Shown piece by piece: positions 25,960 through 33,957 of a stretch of 54,519 nucleotides of DNA. A program made the position numbers and the translations under genes. The stretch is from UA16 sp965661575. GTDB taxonomy: Bacteria > Bacteroidota > Bacteroidia > Flavobacteriales_D > Sanyastnellaceae. The stretch spans positions 1 through 54,519 of the forward strand of contig CBFIEJ010000012.1 of NCBI GenBank assembly GCA_965661575.1, read 5' to 3'. Under the pieces are notes generated by a model. That model did no database searches, had not been told where the DNA came from, and saw nothing but the letters and a program-made list of their open reading frames with translations. Numbering within the stretch: the first letter of the stretch is position 1; the number at the start of each line of letters is the position of its first letter.

Positions 25960-27245
25960 TCTTCGGCGCTTTCGGAATCTTCTTCCACATCGACCTTGTC
26001 CTCATTCGTGAGCGTGCGTGAGACGGCTTGATAAGGCCCAATGATGACCTCGGAATTTGCTTCCAAGCCCGAGATAATTTCAATGAATCGATTGTCTTGG
26101 ATTCCTGTGGTGACCGGCTTCCACAGAGCCATTCCGTTGCTGAACACAAAAACGCCAAGCTCCGTATCGTCTGTTTCGGCTGACTCCTTTTCACGGGTTG
26201 AAACGGCTTGAATGGGTATGGAAATGATCTTGTCAGCTCGGCGGGTAAGAATGTCCACTTTGGCACTCATGCCTGGACGGAAGGGTGATAGATTGCTCGC
26301 AGCGGTCGCGTCTACGATGCTTGAGTAGCTCTCCGATTGAAGCCTTACTTTCACGGAGAAGTTTGTCACCTGGTCCATTGCGAAGCCATTGAGTCCGGCA
26401 TTCAAAGCAGTATTTCCGATTTCGGTGACTACACCGGCAAAGGTCTCATCGAGGTAAGCGTCAACTTCGACTTCAGCGGCGTCTTCCATGCTCACTCGGA
26501 CGATGTCACTTTCGTTGACTTCGACATCCACTTCCATGACCGACAGGTCCGATACCTTCATGACAACTTCTCCTGCAGTGAAACCGTTGCCTTGGACGCT
26601 CTCACCGATTTCTTTGACCAGTGCGGTGACCGTGCCTGATTGAGGAGCGAGTAAAGTCGTACGAGAGAGATTGTCTCGAGCCTCTTGAACAGAGGCCTCA
26701 GCACTGGAGATGGCAAATTCAGCGCTTCGAATGGATTCGCTCGCAGCTGTAAGTGTGGCTTCGGCGCCTCGGAAATTGGCTTGTCCGTTGTCAAAGTCGG
26801 CTTGTGAAACCACACCTTGGCTGAAAAGGGTTTGGGTGCGTTCCCAGCTTTTTGTCGCCGCGAAGAATTGCGCATCGGCCTGTGCGTGCTGGGCGCGGGC
26901 TGAAGCCAGATTGGACCGAGCGCTGTTTGCAGCGGCTTCTGCTCGATTCAATGCGGCATTGTACAGATCTGGATTGATCTGAACGAGCAGATCACCTTCA
27001 ATGACTTGGTCACCCTCTTTGACGGGAAGCGCAATGATTTGCCCACTCACTTCGGCTGTGATGTTGACTTCAACTTCAGGTTGAATTTTACCCGACGCCG
27101 AAACACGCTCTATGATGGTTCGAATCTCCGCCTGTTCTGTTTGCACAGAAGTTGCTTCAGTACCTCCTCCAAACCATTTGGCAGCAGCGATCAATGCGAC
27201 GATCAGAACGGAGACAATGATCCAAAATGTTTTGCTGAATTTCAT
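25956..27245 (-). CDS. MacA-like efflux periplasmic adaptor (HlyD family)
   Basis: The protein has 429 residues: one N-terminal transmembrane helix (about 6-25) and a lipoyl half (VSASGKIQPEVEVNITAEVSG type, ending PVKEGDQVIEGDLLVQI). A long Ala-rich coiled-coil hairpin follows (about 95-190), then the second lipoyl half (TTLLAPQSGTVTALVKEIGE) and beta-barrel domains. Long hairpins of this kind are typical of MacA, which works with the ABC protein MacB and TolC. A TolC gene lies 9 bases upstream, but no macB-like ABC gene is present in the run. The C-terminus is acidic (about the last 15 residues). The partner pump must be encoded elsewhere or may be an unlinked RND or ABC protein. Confidence 0.92.
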   Translation of the reverse strand: MKFSKTFWIIVSVLIVALIAAAKWFGGGTEATSVQTEQAEIRTIIERVSASGKIQPEVEVNITAEVSGQIIALPVKEGDQVIEGDLLVQINPDLYNAALNRAEAAANSARSNLASARAQHAQADAQFFAATKSWERTQTLFSQGVVSQADFDNGQANFRGAEATLTAASESIRSAEFAISSAEASVQEARDNLSRTTLLAPQSGTVTALVKEIGESVQGNGFTAGEVVMKVSDLSVMEVDVEVNESDIVRVSMEDAAEVEVDAYLDETFAGVVTEIGNTALNAGLNGFAMDQVTNFSVKVRLQSESYSSIVDATAASNLSPFRPGMSAKVDILTRRADKIISIPIQAVSTREKESAETDDTELGVFVFSNGMALWKPVTTGIQDNRFIEIISGLEANSEVIIGPYQAVSRTLTNEDKVDVEEDSESAEE

Positions 27246-27254
27246 GAAGTGAAT

Positions 27255-28724
27255 TTATCGGAAGGTCAAGGGTTTGCCCATGTAAAAGTCGAGGATTCGA
27301 CTTTTGAACGCGAGGTCGTATTTCGAACGCAATGCATTGACACGTGCATTGTCCAATCGGGTGCGCGCATCGGCGTAATCGATTGCAGTTGCCGCTCCAG
27401 CTTCGTAACGCTGTTCAGTGTTGTTGAAGGCACGCTCTGAGGCAGTAAGAGCAGATTCTTGCGCAACTGTATTTTGAGCTGCAGCTCGTGCATCTGCCCA
27501 AGCCGATTCGATGCTTGTCGTCAGTGTTTGCCTCACCTGTTCGAGTTGGTACTGAGCACGCAATACACCGACTTCCGCCTGTTCAATGGAAGACTTGACT
27601 CCAAAGTTGTTGAAGATTGGAATGCTCATCGAGAAGAAGACACTTTGGTTGTAGTTCTGATTGATCTGATCGTTGAACGGAGTGGTGATGAATTGATAGA
27701 CCTCTTGTTGAGCTACGAGATCGTAGGCTGTGCTATCATCGACGACAAGGGATCCCAAAACAAAGTCCTCCGTTGTTGGTGTCCCGTCGATGGAACGGGA
27801 GGCTCCGGAGTATCCTGTTCCGATGTTGTAGCTGGCGAAAATTCGAGGAAGGCGACCACTTTTCGCAAGGTTCAGACCTATGCCGGCATCCTCAACTTGG
27901 TATTGTGCTTGCACGATTTCAGGAAATGAGGCCAAGGCGTGTCCAACGGCGGCAGCAGGAGAGGAGGGAAGATTGTTACGCGCCAAATCGCTATCTGAGG
28001 GACGTACGATTTGAAAATCTTCTGACTCTGAAGCTGGAAGCTGGAGGAGTTGAACAAGATTAAGTTTGGCCAAGCCGAGTGCATTTTGTGTGCTCACAAT
28101 GGTAGCCTCATCGGACGCCAATTGAGCTTCCACATCGTAGAGATCAAATGCAGCGGCCGCTCCAGCATTGACTAAACTTTGCATGCGCTCCACTTGACGA
28201 GCTGTAGCTTCTCGATTGATGTCAGCGACCCTCACGAATTCCTCTTGAAAGAGTACATTGAGGTAGGCCCCTGCGATGGTCAAAACCACATTGTTCTCGG
28301 CGATTTCACGGCTAGAAAGCGCAGATTTCTGAGCGAGTTTCGCCCTTTCGAGGTTGAGATGATTTTGGAAGCCGTTGAACAAGACCATCCCCGTGGAAAT
28401 GCCGAAGCTATTGGATCGAATGGCAGAGGACTCGACAAATTGGTTGGTAAAGGGGTCGATGGTTCGTCCAAAGTTGTACCCATGCGACAGATTTCCATTC
28501 ACATTGGGCAAGAAGGCTCCAATCGCAGATTGACTTCCGATGTCTGCACTTACCTCTCCCAACTGGCCGAGTTTGATTTGAATATTATGCTCAAATGCAT
28601 GATCGAGGCATTGCTGCAGTGACCAAGTTTTTTGAGCGAAACTTACTGGTGGAAGGCACAAACACAGCGCCAAGAAAAGGAGGAATTGTTGAATGGCTGG
28701 AGTGTTAAAAATGGGTCTGAGCAT
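27255..28724 (-). CDS. TolC-family outer membrane channel protein (MacA-linked)
   Basis: The protein has 489 residues from ATG 28724, whose first about 31 residues form a clean signal peptide ending SFAQ. WSLQQCLDHAFEHNIQIKLGQ begins the mature channel, followed by FLPNVNGNLSHGYNFGRTIDPFTNQF, a pattern common in Bacteroidota TolC proteins. Two helical-hairpin repeats follow, the second ending with AGAATAIDYADARTRLDNARVN. An ATG at 28760 gives a 12-residue longer form and is possible; still longer in-frame extensions would overlap the OmpA-like gene. It is co-transcribed with the MacA-like adaptor 9 bases downstream. It forms the outer-membrane exit duct of an efflux or secretion pump. Confidence 0.92.
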   Translation of the reverse strand: MLRPIFNTPAIQQFLLFLALCLCLPPVSFAQKTWSLQQCLDHAFEHNIQIKLGQLGEVSADIGSQSAIGAFLPNVNGNLSHGYNFGRTIDPFTNQFVESSAIRSNSFGISTGMVLFNGFQNHLNLERAKLAQKSALSSREIAENNVVLTIAGAYLNVLFQEEFVRVADINREATARQVERMQSLVNAGAAAAFDLYDVEAQLASDEATIVSTQNALGLAKLNLVQLLQLPASESEDFQIVRPSDSDLARNNLPSSPAAAVGHALASFPEIVQAQYQVEDAGIGLNLAKSGRLPRIFASYNIGTGYSGASRSIDGTPTTEDFVLGSLVVDDSTAYDLVAQQEVYQFITTPFNDQINQNYNQSVFFSMSIPIFNNFGVKSSIEQAEVGVLRAQYQLEQVRQTLTTSIESAWADARAAAQNTVAQESALTASERAFNNTEQRYEAGAATAIDYADARTRLDNARVNALRSKYDLAFKSRILDFYMGKPLTFR

Positions 28725-28764
28725 AGCCAAAAATAACGCAATGCAGCCTCTCTGCGCCATTTTG

Positions 28765-29529
28765 TCAATAATTGGTAATCCGCACACTGATGCGTTGTGT
28801 CGCTTCTGCTTCTTCGATGGTTCGAGGCTCTGATTGTTCTGAGGTTCCTGGAGGGAGTTGTGCAACGGCCAAGCGGCTTGCTTGAATTCCCGAGCTGACC
28901 AAATATTCATAAACGGCACGAGCGCGCTCCCTTCGGGCCATTCCTGCACTGATTGAAGACTGAATGAAGCCGTTTGAGCTTTCAATGGCGATGGCCAACG
29001 TCGGGTTCACTTCCATGAATGTCAGCAAGGCTTCGAGGGTGGGAATGGAGGAGAAGTAGAGGTCATTCGTGCCGGGGTAGAAGACGATGGGTTCCAGCTC
29101 TACTTTCAATCCAACAGCCAACGGTATCAGCCGCAGGGTGTCACATTCGACGGTTGGGTCTGCGTAGATGCGGTCGCTGTACATCATGAAATCAGGCTCT
29201 ACGCAAATCCGGGTGTAGCGCCGCTGCGGTTGCAACTGAAGAGTAGTGTCCTCGTGAATGCTCACGGAAACTGGTTTTCGAGGATTCAAACCTTCTACGG
29301 TAAGCTCGACGTCCAAAGGGCGATTGTTGTTCGAATTTTGGACGGTCCAAGTCTGTTCAATCGGATCATCGGTGACCGCCTCAGAATCGAGCCAAGGACT
29401 TCGTTCGACAGTAAATTGTGCCGAGAGTGCTGTGCTCAAGAGCAATGCAAAGGCACTCATTACCAAGCTGAGCGATGCCCGATGTGCCGAAGCAGTTTTG
29501 GTGATAACAGAGGGGACGTTCCTTGGCAT
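28765..29529 (-). CDS. Exported OmpA-like C-terminal domain protein
   Basis: This 254-residue protein has a signal peptide ending LSAQ (about residue 37), a middle beta-type domain and a C-terminal OmpA-like domain. That domain includes EPIVFYPGTNDLYFSSIPTL, VNPTLAIAIES, MARRERARAVYEYLVSSGI and ASRLAVAQ. OmpA domains bind peptidoglycan non-covalently and tie the outer membrane or surface assemblies to the cell wall. The usual NxxLSxxRA signature is degenerate here. It lies two bases after the CxxC membrane protein gene and 40 bases before the TolC gene, between the oxidase and efflux blocks of one long run. No specific partner is evident. Confidence 0.8.
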   Translation of the reverse strand: MPRNVPSVITKTASAHRASLSLVMSAFALLLSTALSAQFTVERSPWLDSEAVTDDPIEQTWTVQNSNNNRPLDVELTVEGLNPRKPVSVSIHEDTTLQLQPQRRYTRICVEPDFMMYSDRIYADPTVECDTLRLIPLAVGLKVELEPIVFYPGTNDLYFSSIPTLEALLTFMEVNPTLAIAIESSNGFIQSSISAGMARRERARAVYEYLVSSGIQASRLAVAQLPPGTSEQSEPRTIEEAEATQRISVRITNY

Positions 29530-29531
29530 TT

Positions 29532-29780
29532 TTAAGAAGCAGAATCAGCTTTCCACTTCTTATAAATTACGAAGAAAAGGGCGGATAACAAAACGTACGG
29601 CACCGCCATCAAGTACAGAATACCTTTGTTGAGGCCGGCTCCTAAGCCACCATCTTCGGCGCTGTCTTCAGCGACTGCTTTGCACATGACGCATTGTGCT
29701 TCCGCTGGATTTGACCAGACGATCAACACCACAGCAACGAATAGCGCACTTGCCAACTTCAAGGAGGACGGGACTTTCAT
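29532..29780 (-). CDS. Small CxxC membrane protein of the oxidase cluster
   Basis: The protein has 82 residues from ATG 29780: an N-terminal signal or helix ending NPAEAQ, then CVMCKAVAEDSAEDGG, a short loop, and a second helix (about 52-75) followed by KKWKAD. The CxxC at the start of the mature part could be a metal or redox site. In Bacteroidota, small proteins of this form commonly follow DUF420 in cytochrome oxidase clusters; no function is known to me. It starts 17 bases after DUF420. A longer in-frame form starting at 29873 would overlap DUF420 by 76 bases and is less likely. Confidence 0.72.
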   Translation of the reverse strand: MKVPSSLKLASALFVAVVLIVWSNPAEAQCVMCKAVAEDSAEDGGLGAGLNKGILYLMAVPYVLLSALFFVIYKKWKADSAS

Positions 29781-29797
29781 AGATGCGATATCTCCGG

Positions 29798-30337
29798 TCA
29801 GTGGGGGTAATAGGGCGAAATCATCCAATAAACGATGACTCCTGTTGCAGTGACGTACAACCAAATGGGCCAAGTGATTTTCGCAATTTTCCGATGTTTT
29901 TCAACTTGCATTCCCAAGCCACGCACATAAGTGAAGAGAACCAGAGGGATGATACCTGTGGAAAGCAAAATATGAGAAACCAGAATGATGAAATAGACAG
30001 TACGCGTCCATCCCTCACCGCCGAATTTGGTTGATTCTGTGGTCAAGTGAAAGGCCACGTAGCTCACCAAGAACAGCATGCTCAGGATCAAAGCTGTTGT
30101 GGTAAAGGCCCGATGCACTTTGATGTTTTTATTCTTGATTGCGACAAATGCGCCGATGAGACACAGGAAGGCTGTGCCATTGAATAGGGCATTCAGTTTC
30201 GGAAGAATGTAAAGCGAGGCCTTGACATCATCGGAAAGATTTTCAACGGGCGGAATCAAGAAGAGGAGGGCGACTGCGGCTGGAATCACCACCGCCATCG
30301 TCCAAATGAAACGTTTGATGTTGCGTTCGTTTTCCAT
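29798..30337 (-). CDS. DUF420 membrane protein (cytochrome oxidase-associated)
   Basis: The protein has 179 residues with five predicted transmembrane helices. Family features include LPKLNALFNGTAFLCLIGAFVAIK, KVHRAFTTTALILS, VSYVAFHLTTESTKFGGEG and the terminal WLYVTATGVIVYWM; His83, His106 and His130 lie in or next to helices and could bind metal or heme. DUF420 genes accompany caa3-type oxidases and SCO proteins in many bacteria and are thought to help oxidase assembly, but no biochemical role is proven. It lies six bases after the SCO gene and 17 before the CxxC protein gene. Confidence 0.9.
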   Translation of the reverse strand: MENERNIKRFIWTMAVVIPAAVALLFLIPPVENLSDDVKASLYILPKLNALFNGTAFLCLIGAFVAIKNKNIKVHRAFTTTALILSMLFLVSYVAFHLTTESTKFGGEGWTRTVYFIILVSHILLSTGIIPLVLFTYVRGLGMQVEKHRKIAKITWPIWLYVTATGVIVYWMISPYYPH

Positions 30338-30343
30338 GCGTTT

Positions 30344-31588
30344 TTAAGGGTTTGTTGCAGGGGTAATCCAAAGGCGATAGGTGTCTGCAAGCAGTTCGTC
30401 AACCTCATCTGTACTCGTGCCGTCGTAATAACCGCGTATGCGGTTCTGTGAATCAACGAGAACGAAAATGTCACTGTGAAATATACCTCCGGCTGCAGTA
30501 TCGCTTTCAATCGCTGTCAGAAAATACCCGTTGCGCGCAAGGTCATAAATGTCTTCCTTATCGCCCGTGAGCATCTCCCAGACCTGGGGGTTTCTGCCCA
30601 AGTTTTCGCCGTATTCTCGAAGCTTGGCTGGAGTGTCGTTCACGGGATCAACTGAATGACTCAAGAGCAAGACATCATTTTGCATTCCTCGGTCAATCAA
30701 TTGTGCCTGAAGCCTGGCCATTTGACTCGACATGATTGGGCAAATGGTCGGACATCGCGTAAAGAAGAAATCGACAATTCGAAGTCGCCCAGCGACATCA
30801 CGGTGTGAGAATTCAGAGCTGTCAGTTCCGAGCAACGCGAAGGGTGGTACTGTATGACCATCTGGTCCTAGAACAGGCAAGGGAGCTTCATCCTTGAGTT
30901 TTTCGAGTGACTTTTTCCGTGCGTACGCGGCTTCATCCATTTCTTTCTGAAGCAAAGCGATGTCCTCGACAGCATCTTTGATGGCATCTTCAGAAGCCGC
31001 GTGATACACCCCTCTCAAGTATCCGCTGCCATCCACGAGCCAAAGGGTCGCAATGTTGTTTGGCTCTGCTTCATCCCGTTGAATCATAAAGGACTTTCGG
31101 ATCAAGGCATCGATGTCGTTTTGGTCACCGGTCAAAAACTGCCATTTTCCGTCAAATCCATTGTAGCGTGTGTTGCGTTCAACGTATTGCTTGAGAATTT
31201 TGGGTTGATCGTGTTCTGCGTCTAAGGTGAAGCAAACGGTCATGATGTCGCTTTCATCTCGGTAGCGAAAATTGGGCCAAAGGAGTTGCTTGGTAAATTG
31301 AGCAACGTGGGCTGCATTGGTGGGAAAGAACGCCGCAATCCAAACCTTTCCTTTCAAAGCATCAGAGCTGAAAGCCGCACCGTCTTGGTTGATCAGTTCG
31401 AAGGATTCAACACGCTGAGCTTGTTCGGTCCATTCGGCCATGGCGCCATCAACGTTGTAATACGGCAACGTATTGAAGTGGTGGTCTCCATCAATGCCCA
31501 AAATGAGCAGGCCTGTCAGGGGCAGCCCCAACATGATGCTGAGGAGATAAACGTACTTTCGGACGGTGTTGGAGCGACTTTGTTTCAC
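30344..31588 (-). CDS. Tandem SCO-family protein (one degenerate and one intact SCO domain)
   Basis: The protein has 414 residues from the GTG at 31588, about twice the normal SCO length. After a membrane anchor (about 14-32) come two thioredoxin-like domains. The C-terminal one (about 240-404) has the copper site FFFTRCPTICPIM (Cys279, Cys283) and the partner His371 in FHSD, so it should deliver copper to, or reduce, the CuA centre of CoxB. The N-terminal one (about 60-215) keeps the fold pattern (KVWIAAFFPTNAAH; WQFLTGDQNDI; LWLVDGSGYLRGVY) but has no Cys pair and has Asn where the His should be. A TTG at 31606 is an alternative start. It lies between CoxD and DUF420. Confidence 0.88.
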   Translation of the reverse strand: MKQSRSNTVRKYVYLLSIMLGLPLTGLLILGIDGDHHFNTLPYYNVDGAMAEWTEQAQRVESFELINQDGAAFSSDALKGKVWIAAFFPTNAAHVAQFTKQLLWPNFRYRDESDIMTVCFTLDAEHDQPKILKQYVERNTRYNGFDGKWQFLTGDQNDIDALIRKSFMIQRDEAEPNNIATLWLVDGSGYLRGVYHAASEDAIKDAVEDIALLQKEMDEAAYARKKSLEKLKDEAPLPVLGPDGHTVPPFALLGTDSSEFSHRDVAGRLRIVDFFFTRCPTICPIMSSQMARLQAQLIDRGMQNDVLLLSHSVDPVNDTPAKLREYGENLGRNPQVWEMLTGDKEDIYDLARNGYFLTAIESDTAAGGIFHSDIFVLVDSQNRIRGYYDGTSTDEVDELLADTYRLWITPATNP

Positions 31589-31636
31589 GAGAATCAAACC
31601 CGTCAAAGGAGGGTGAAGTTCACAAGTTGACCGAAA

Positions 31637-32014
31637 TCAATGAAACAGAGTTGAATTGCCAAGATGACCGAAACCTTCTGTAATTGCGATGAAGAGCAAG
31701 TAGCCGATGAAAAGCATGTAAGGAGCTAAAACGACCTTTTTAAGATTTGGTCGCTCGTCGCCAAGATGCATAAAGACCAAAACGATGTAGGCTGCCTTGA
31801 CCAGGGTCAAGATTACAAAGGTCCACTTGATCATGCTCCAAGTGAATGTTTCGGATCGTTTGAAATAAATCCCCATGATGACCTCTACTGTTGTGAGCAG
31901 TGTCAAAATGGCGGTCACCTTCCAAACATTTTTACGAATTGCAGCACCTTCCTCCTCACTGTGATGAGAATTCAATGCGTAGCTGTCGTTCACTATGAGG
32001 TCGTCGCGTTCCAT
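31637..32014 (-). CDS. Cytochrome c oxidase subunit IV (CoxD-like)
   Basis: This 125-residue protein has three transmembrane helices (about 29-49, 62-84, 94-115). It carries the prokaryotic subunit IV pattern: VWKVTAILTLLTTVEVIMG, then TLVKAAYIVLVFMHLGDERP and LAPYMLFIGYLLF. The soluble N-terminus has HHSEEEG. This small subunit stabilises the oxidase core in the inner membrane. It follows the second CoxC-type gene by 34 bases and precedes the SCO gene by 48. The call is safe by motif and by context. Confidence 0.9.
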   Translation of the reverse strand: MERDDLIVNDSYALNSHHSEEEGAAIRKNVWKVTAILTLLTTVEVIMGIYFKRSETFTWSMIKWTFVILTLVKAAYIVLVFMHLGDERPNLKKVVLAPYMLFIGYLLFIAITEGFGHLGNSTLFH

Positions 32015-32048
32015 GTCTTAAGGATTAGAAGGGTTGTGCGTGCGCAAA

Positions 32049-33029
32049 TCAGATGAGGTAGAAAAACGTAAAGACAAAAACCCACACGAGATCTACAAAG
32101 TGCCAGTATAAACCAATCTTTTCGACCATCTCGTAGTGTTTGCGTCGTTCAAAAACACCGCGGTACGCCATGAAAAAGATGATGATGTTGATGACAACTC
32201 CGGAGAACACGTGAAATCCGTGGAAACCAGTGATGAAGAAGAAAAAGTTCGCATACGACTGCTGAACAGCGTATTCGTTGTCATGCATATTCGCTCCAAA
32301 AGAAAATGACGACGAACGAGCGTTCCACAATTTCATCGCTTCATCGCCACTCACGTGGGATTCATTTTCAATGTACTTGTTGATGGTGAGTGCGTGCAAT
32401 TCGGCTTCGTGCGTATGCTCTCCGTTCTGAACCAGCTTAATGCCGTGGTCGCTGTCCTGCAAAGTGACCATGGGATCCCCCTCAATCCAAGGCTCGGCGA
32501 GGTGTCCGAAGTGATGGTCCATAAAAACGGCATCGCCCTTGTTCATGTTGAATACCTGACCGTCGTCGGCTGTGACTGTCACGTTTTCGGCAAGGATGTA
32601 TGATCCACCACTGCCGTGAATGAAGTGGGACCACTCCCATGCTTGCGATCCAAGAAAGAAGAAACCACCAATGACTGTGAGCCCCAACCACTTGACCACA
32701 CCGTTTTTGTCGTTGCGGTGGCCAGCCTCCACTGCGAGGACCATGGTGACGGATGACACAATCAAAATGAAGGTCATCAAAGCCACATAAATGAGTGGGT
32801 ATTCACCCTCTAATCCAGGGAGTGATCGAAACACTTGCTCGCCAATGGGCCATGCATCCGTGCTGCTTGCTCGAACAAAACCATAAGCAGTCAATAATCC
32901 TCCGAACGTCAATGCGTCAGAAACGAGGAAATACCACATCATCATTTTGCCGTAGCTCACGCTGAAAGGAGATTGTCCGCCTCCCCAGAGTTCCTCTTTC
33001 GAAATCGATTTTGTTGCTGCTCCGCCCAT
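32049..33029 (-). CDS. Cytochrome c oxidase subunit III, second copy (with long insert)
   Basis: The protein has 326 residues. It shows the CoxC helices with KMMMWYFLVSDALTFGGLL at the N-terminus, SQAWEWSHFI in the middle and FFITGFHGFHVFSGVVINI plus GLYWHFVDLVWVFVFTFFY at the end. Between the third and fourth helices lies a soluble insert of about 90 residues (about 150-240), rich in His, Asp and Asn (MDHHFGHLAEPW, NGEHTHEAELHALTI). The insert is far longer than the loop in ordinary CoxC. It faces the periplasm if topology is normal. A 114-base gap separates it from the upstream CoxC gene. Confidence 0.92.
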   Translation of the reverse strand: MGGAATKSISKEELWGGGQSPFSVSYGKMMMWYFLVSDALTFGGLLTAYGFVRASSTDAWPIGEQVFRSLPGLEGEYPLIYVALMTFILIVSSVTMVLAVEAGHRNDKNGVVKWLGLTVIGGFFFLGSQAWEWSHFIHGSGGSYILAENVTVTADDGQVFNMNKGDAVFMDHHFGHLAEPWIEGDPMVTLQDSDHGIKLVQNGEHTHEAELHALTINKYIENESHVSGDEAMKLWNARSSSFSFGANMHDNEYAVQQSYANFFFFITGFHGFHVFSGVVINIIIFFMAYRGVFERRKHYEMVEKIGLYWHFVDLVWVFVFTFFYLI

Positions 33030-33143
33030 GGTTCGAATTTGACGCGAATTTAAGAAATCCGTAGCAAAAAAGCACCTTTAAAATTCAATCAGAGCTCGCA
33101 CGATGGATTCTCGGCGAATGGAAGGTCAGTGGCAGGGGCTTCC

Positions 33144-33950
33144 TCAGTGGTAGTAGAAGAGAAATGCAAACAAGTACAGCCACAATGCACCCATGAAATG
33201 CCAGTAGATGCTGAGCGATTCAAGTCGCACGACGTCGTCTCTGTGGATGGTTCCTTGAACAACTCTTATTCCATTGACAATGACGTAGACGAAGCCAAAT
33301 GTGAGGTGGAGGATGTGCACGGCAATCAGTGCCCAGAGGTAACCACCGCCCGAATTGGACGTTCGAGCAACATCGCGCGTGATGGGTCGAACCATCAGCT
33401 CATCGTTCGCCGCATAAAACTCGGCACGTTCTGCACTGTAAACCAGTGGCAGACCGTTCCGGTATACGACATAGTCATCACCATACACTGCGGGTCCCTC
33501 CATCATTGATTCAATGCTGTTCCAACGGTAAGTCTCAGCACCAGATTCGTGTTCACTGATGGTCCAGCCCATTCCCATTTGAGCGAGGCGTTTCCATCCC
33601 TCTGCTTGGCTCACAGTGAATCCAATTCCCATGGCAAGTGTCAACGCCAAGCCGATGAGTGCATTATTCTTCTGGCCTGATCGCATCGATCGCACAGACC
33701 ACCAAAGTGCGGCAGAGGAGAGCACGAGGAGTGCATTTGAAATCCAGAAAGCAGGAGTCGGTGAAACATGTACCCAGAATTGCCCCATGTTCGAAACGAT
33801 GTACGCACTGGTAAAACCTGCGAAAAGCATGACAATGGCGAAAACGATGAAATACATCAACATTTTCTTTGTGCGCTCTCGGATTTTCGGATCTAGTCCT
33901 TCAAAGACTCCCGGTTTTCGGGTAGGTTGTTCAATTGTATTGTCGCTCAT
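33144..33950 (-). CDS. Cytochrome c oxidase subunit III, first copy
   Basis: The protein has 268 residues with five helices. RERTKKMLMYFIVFAIVMLFAGF opens the membrane part, FWISNALLVLSSAALWW is helix 2, and GFTVSQAEGWKRL is the conserved loop. An insert of about 70 residues (about 125-195; HESGAETYRWNSIESMM) comes before GGGYLWALIAVHILHLTFGFVY and SIYWHFMGALWLYLFAFLF. It is a paralogue of the next gene, and both have inserts at the same place. Pairs of CoxC proteins are usual in Bacteroidota oxidase clusters. It lies seven bases after heme O synthase. The catalytic subunits CoxA and CoxB are not in the window. Confidence 0.92.
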   Translation of the reverse strand: MSDNTIEQPTRKPGVFEGLDPKIRERTKKMLMYFIVFAIVMLFAGFTSAYIVSNMGQFWVHVSPTPAFWISNALLVLSSAALWWSVRSMRSGQKNNALIGLALTLAMGIGFTVSQAEGWKRLAQMGMGWTISEHESGAETYRWNSIESMMEGPAVYGDDYVVYRNGLPLVYSAERAEFYAANDELMVRPITRDVARTSNSGGGYLWALIAVHILHLTFGFVYVIVNGIRVVQGTIHRDDVVRLESLSIYWHFMGALWLYLFAFLFYYH

Positions 33951-33957
33951 GATTTCA

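Noticed and set aside
28725..28985. Extended start of the second TolC protein
   Set aside because: The extension overlaps the OmpA-like gene by over 200 bases and puts the signal peptide deep inside the protein.
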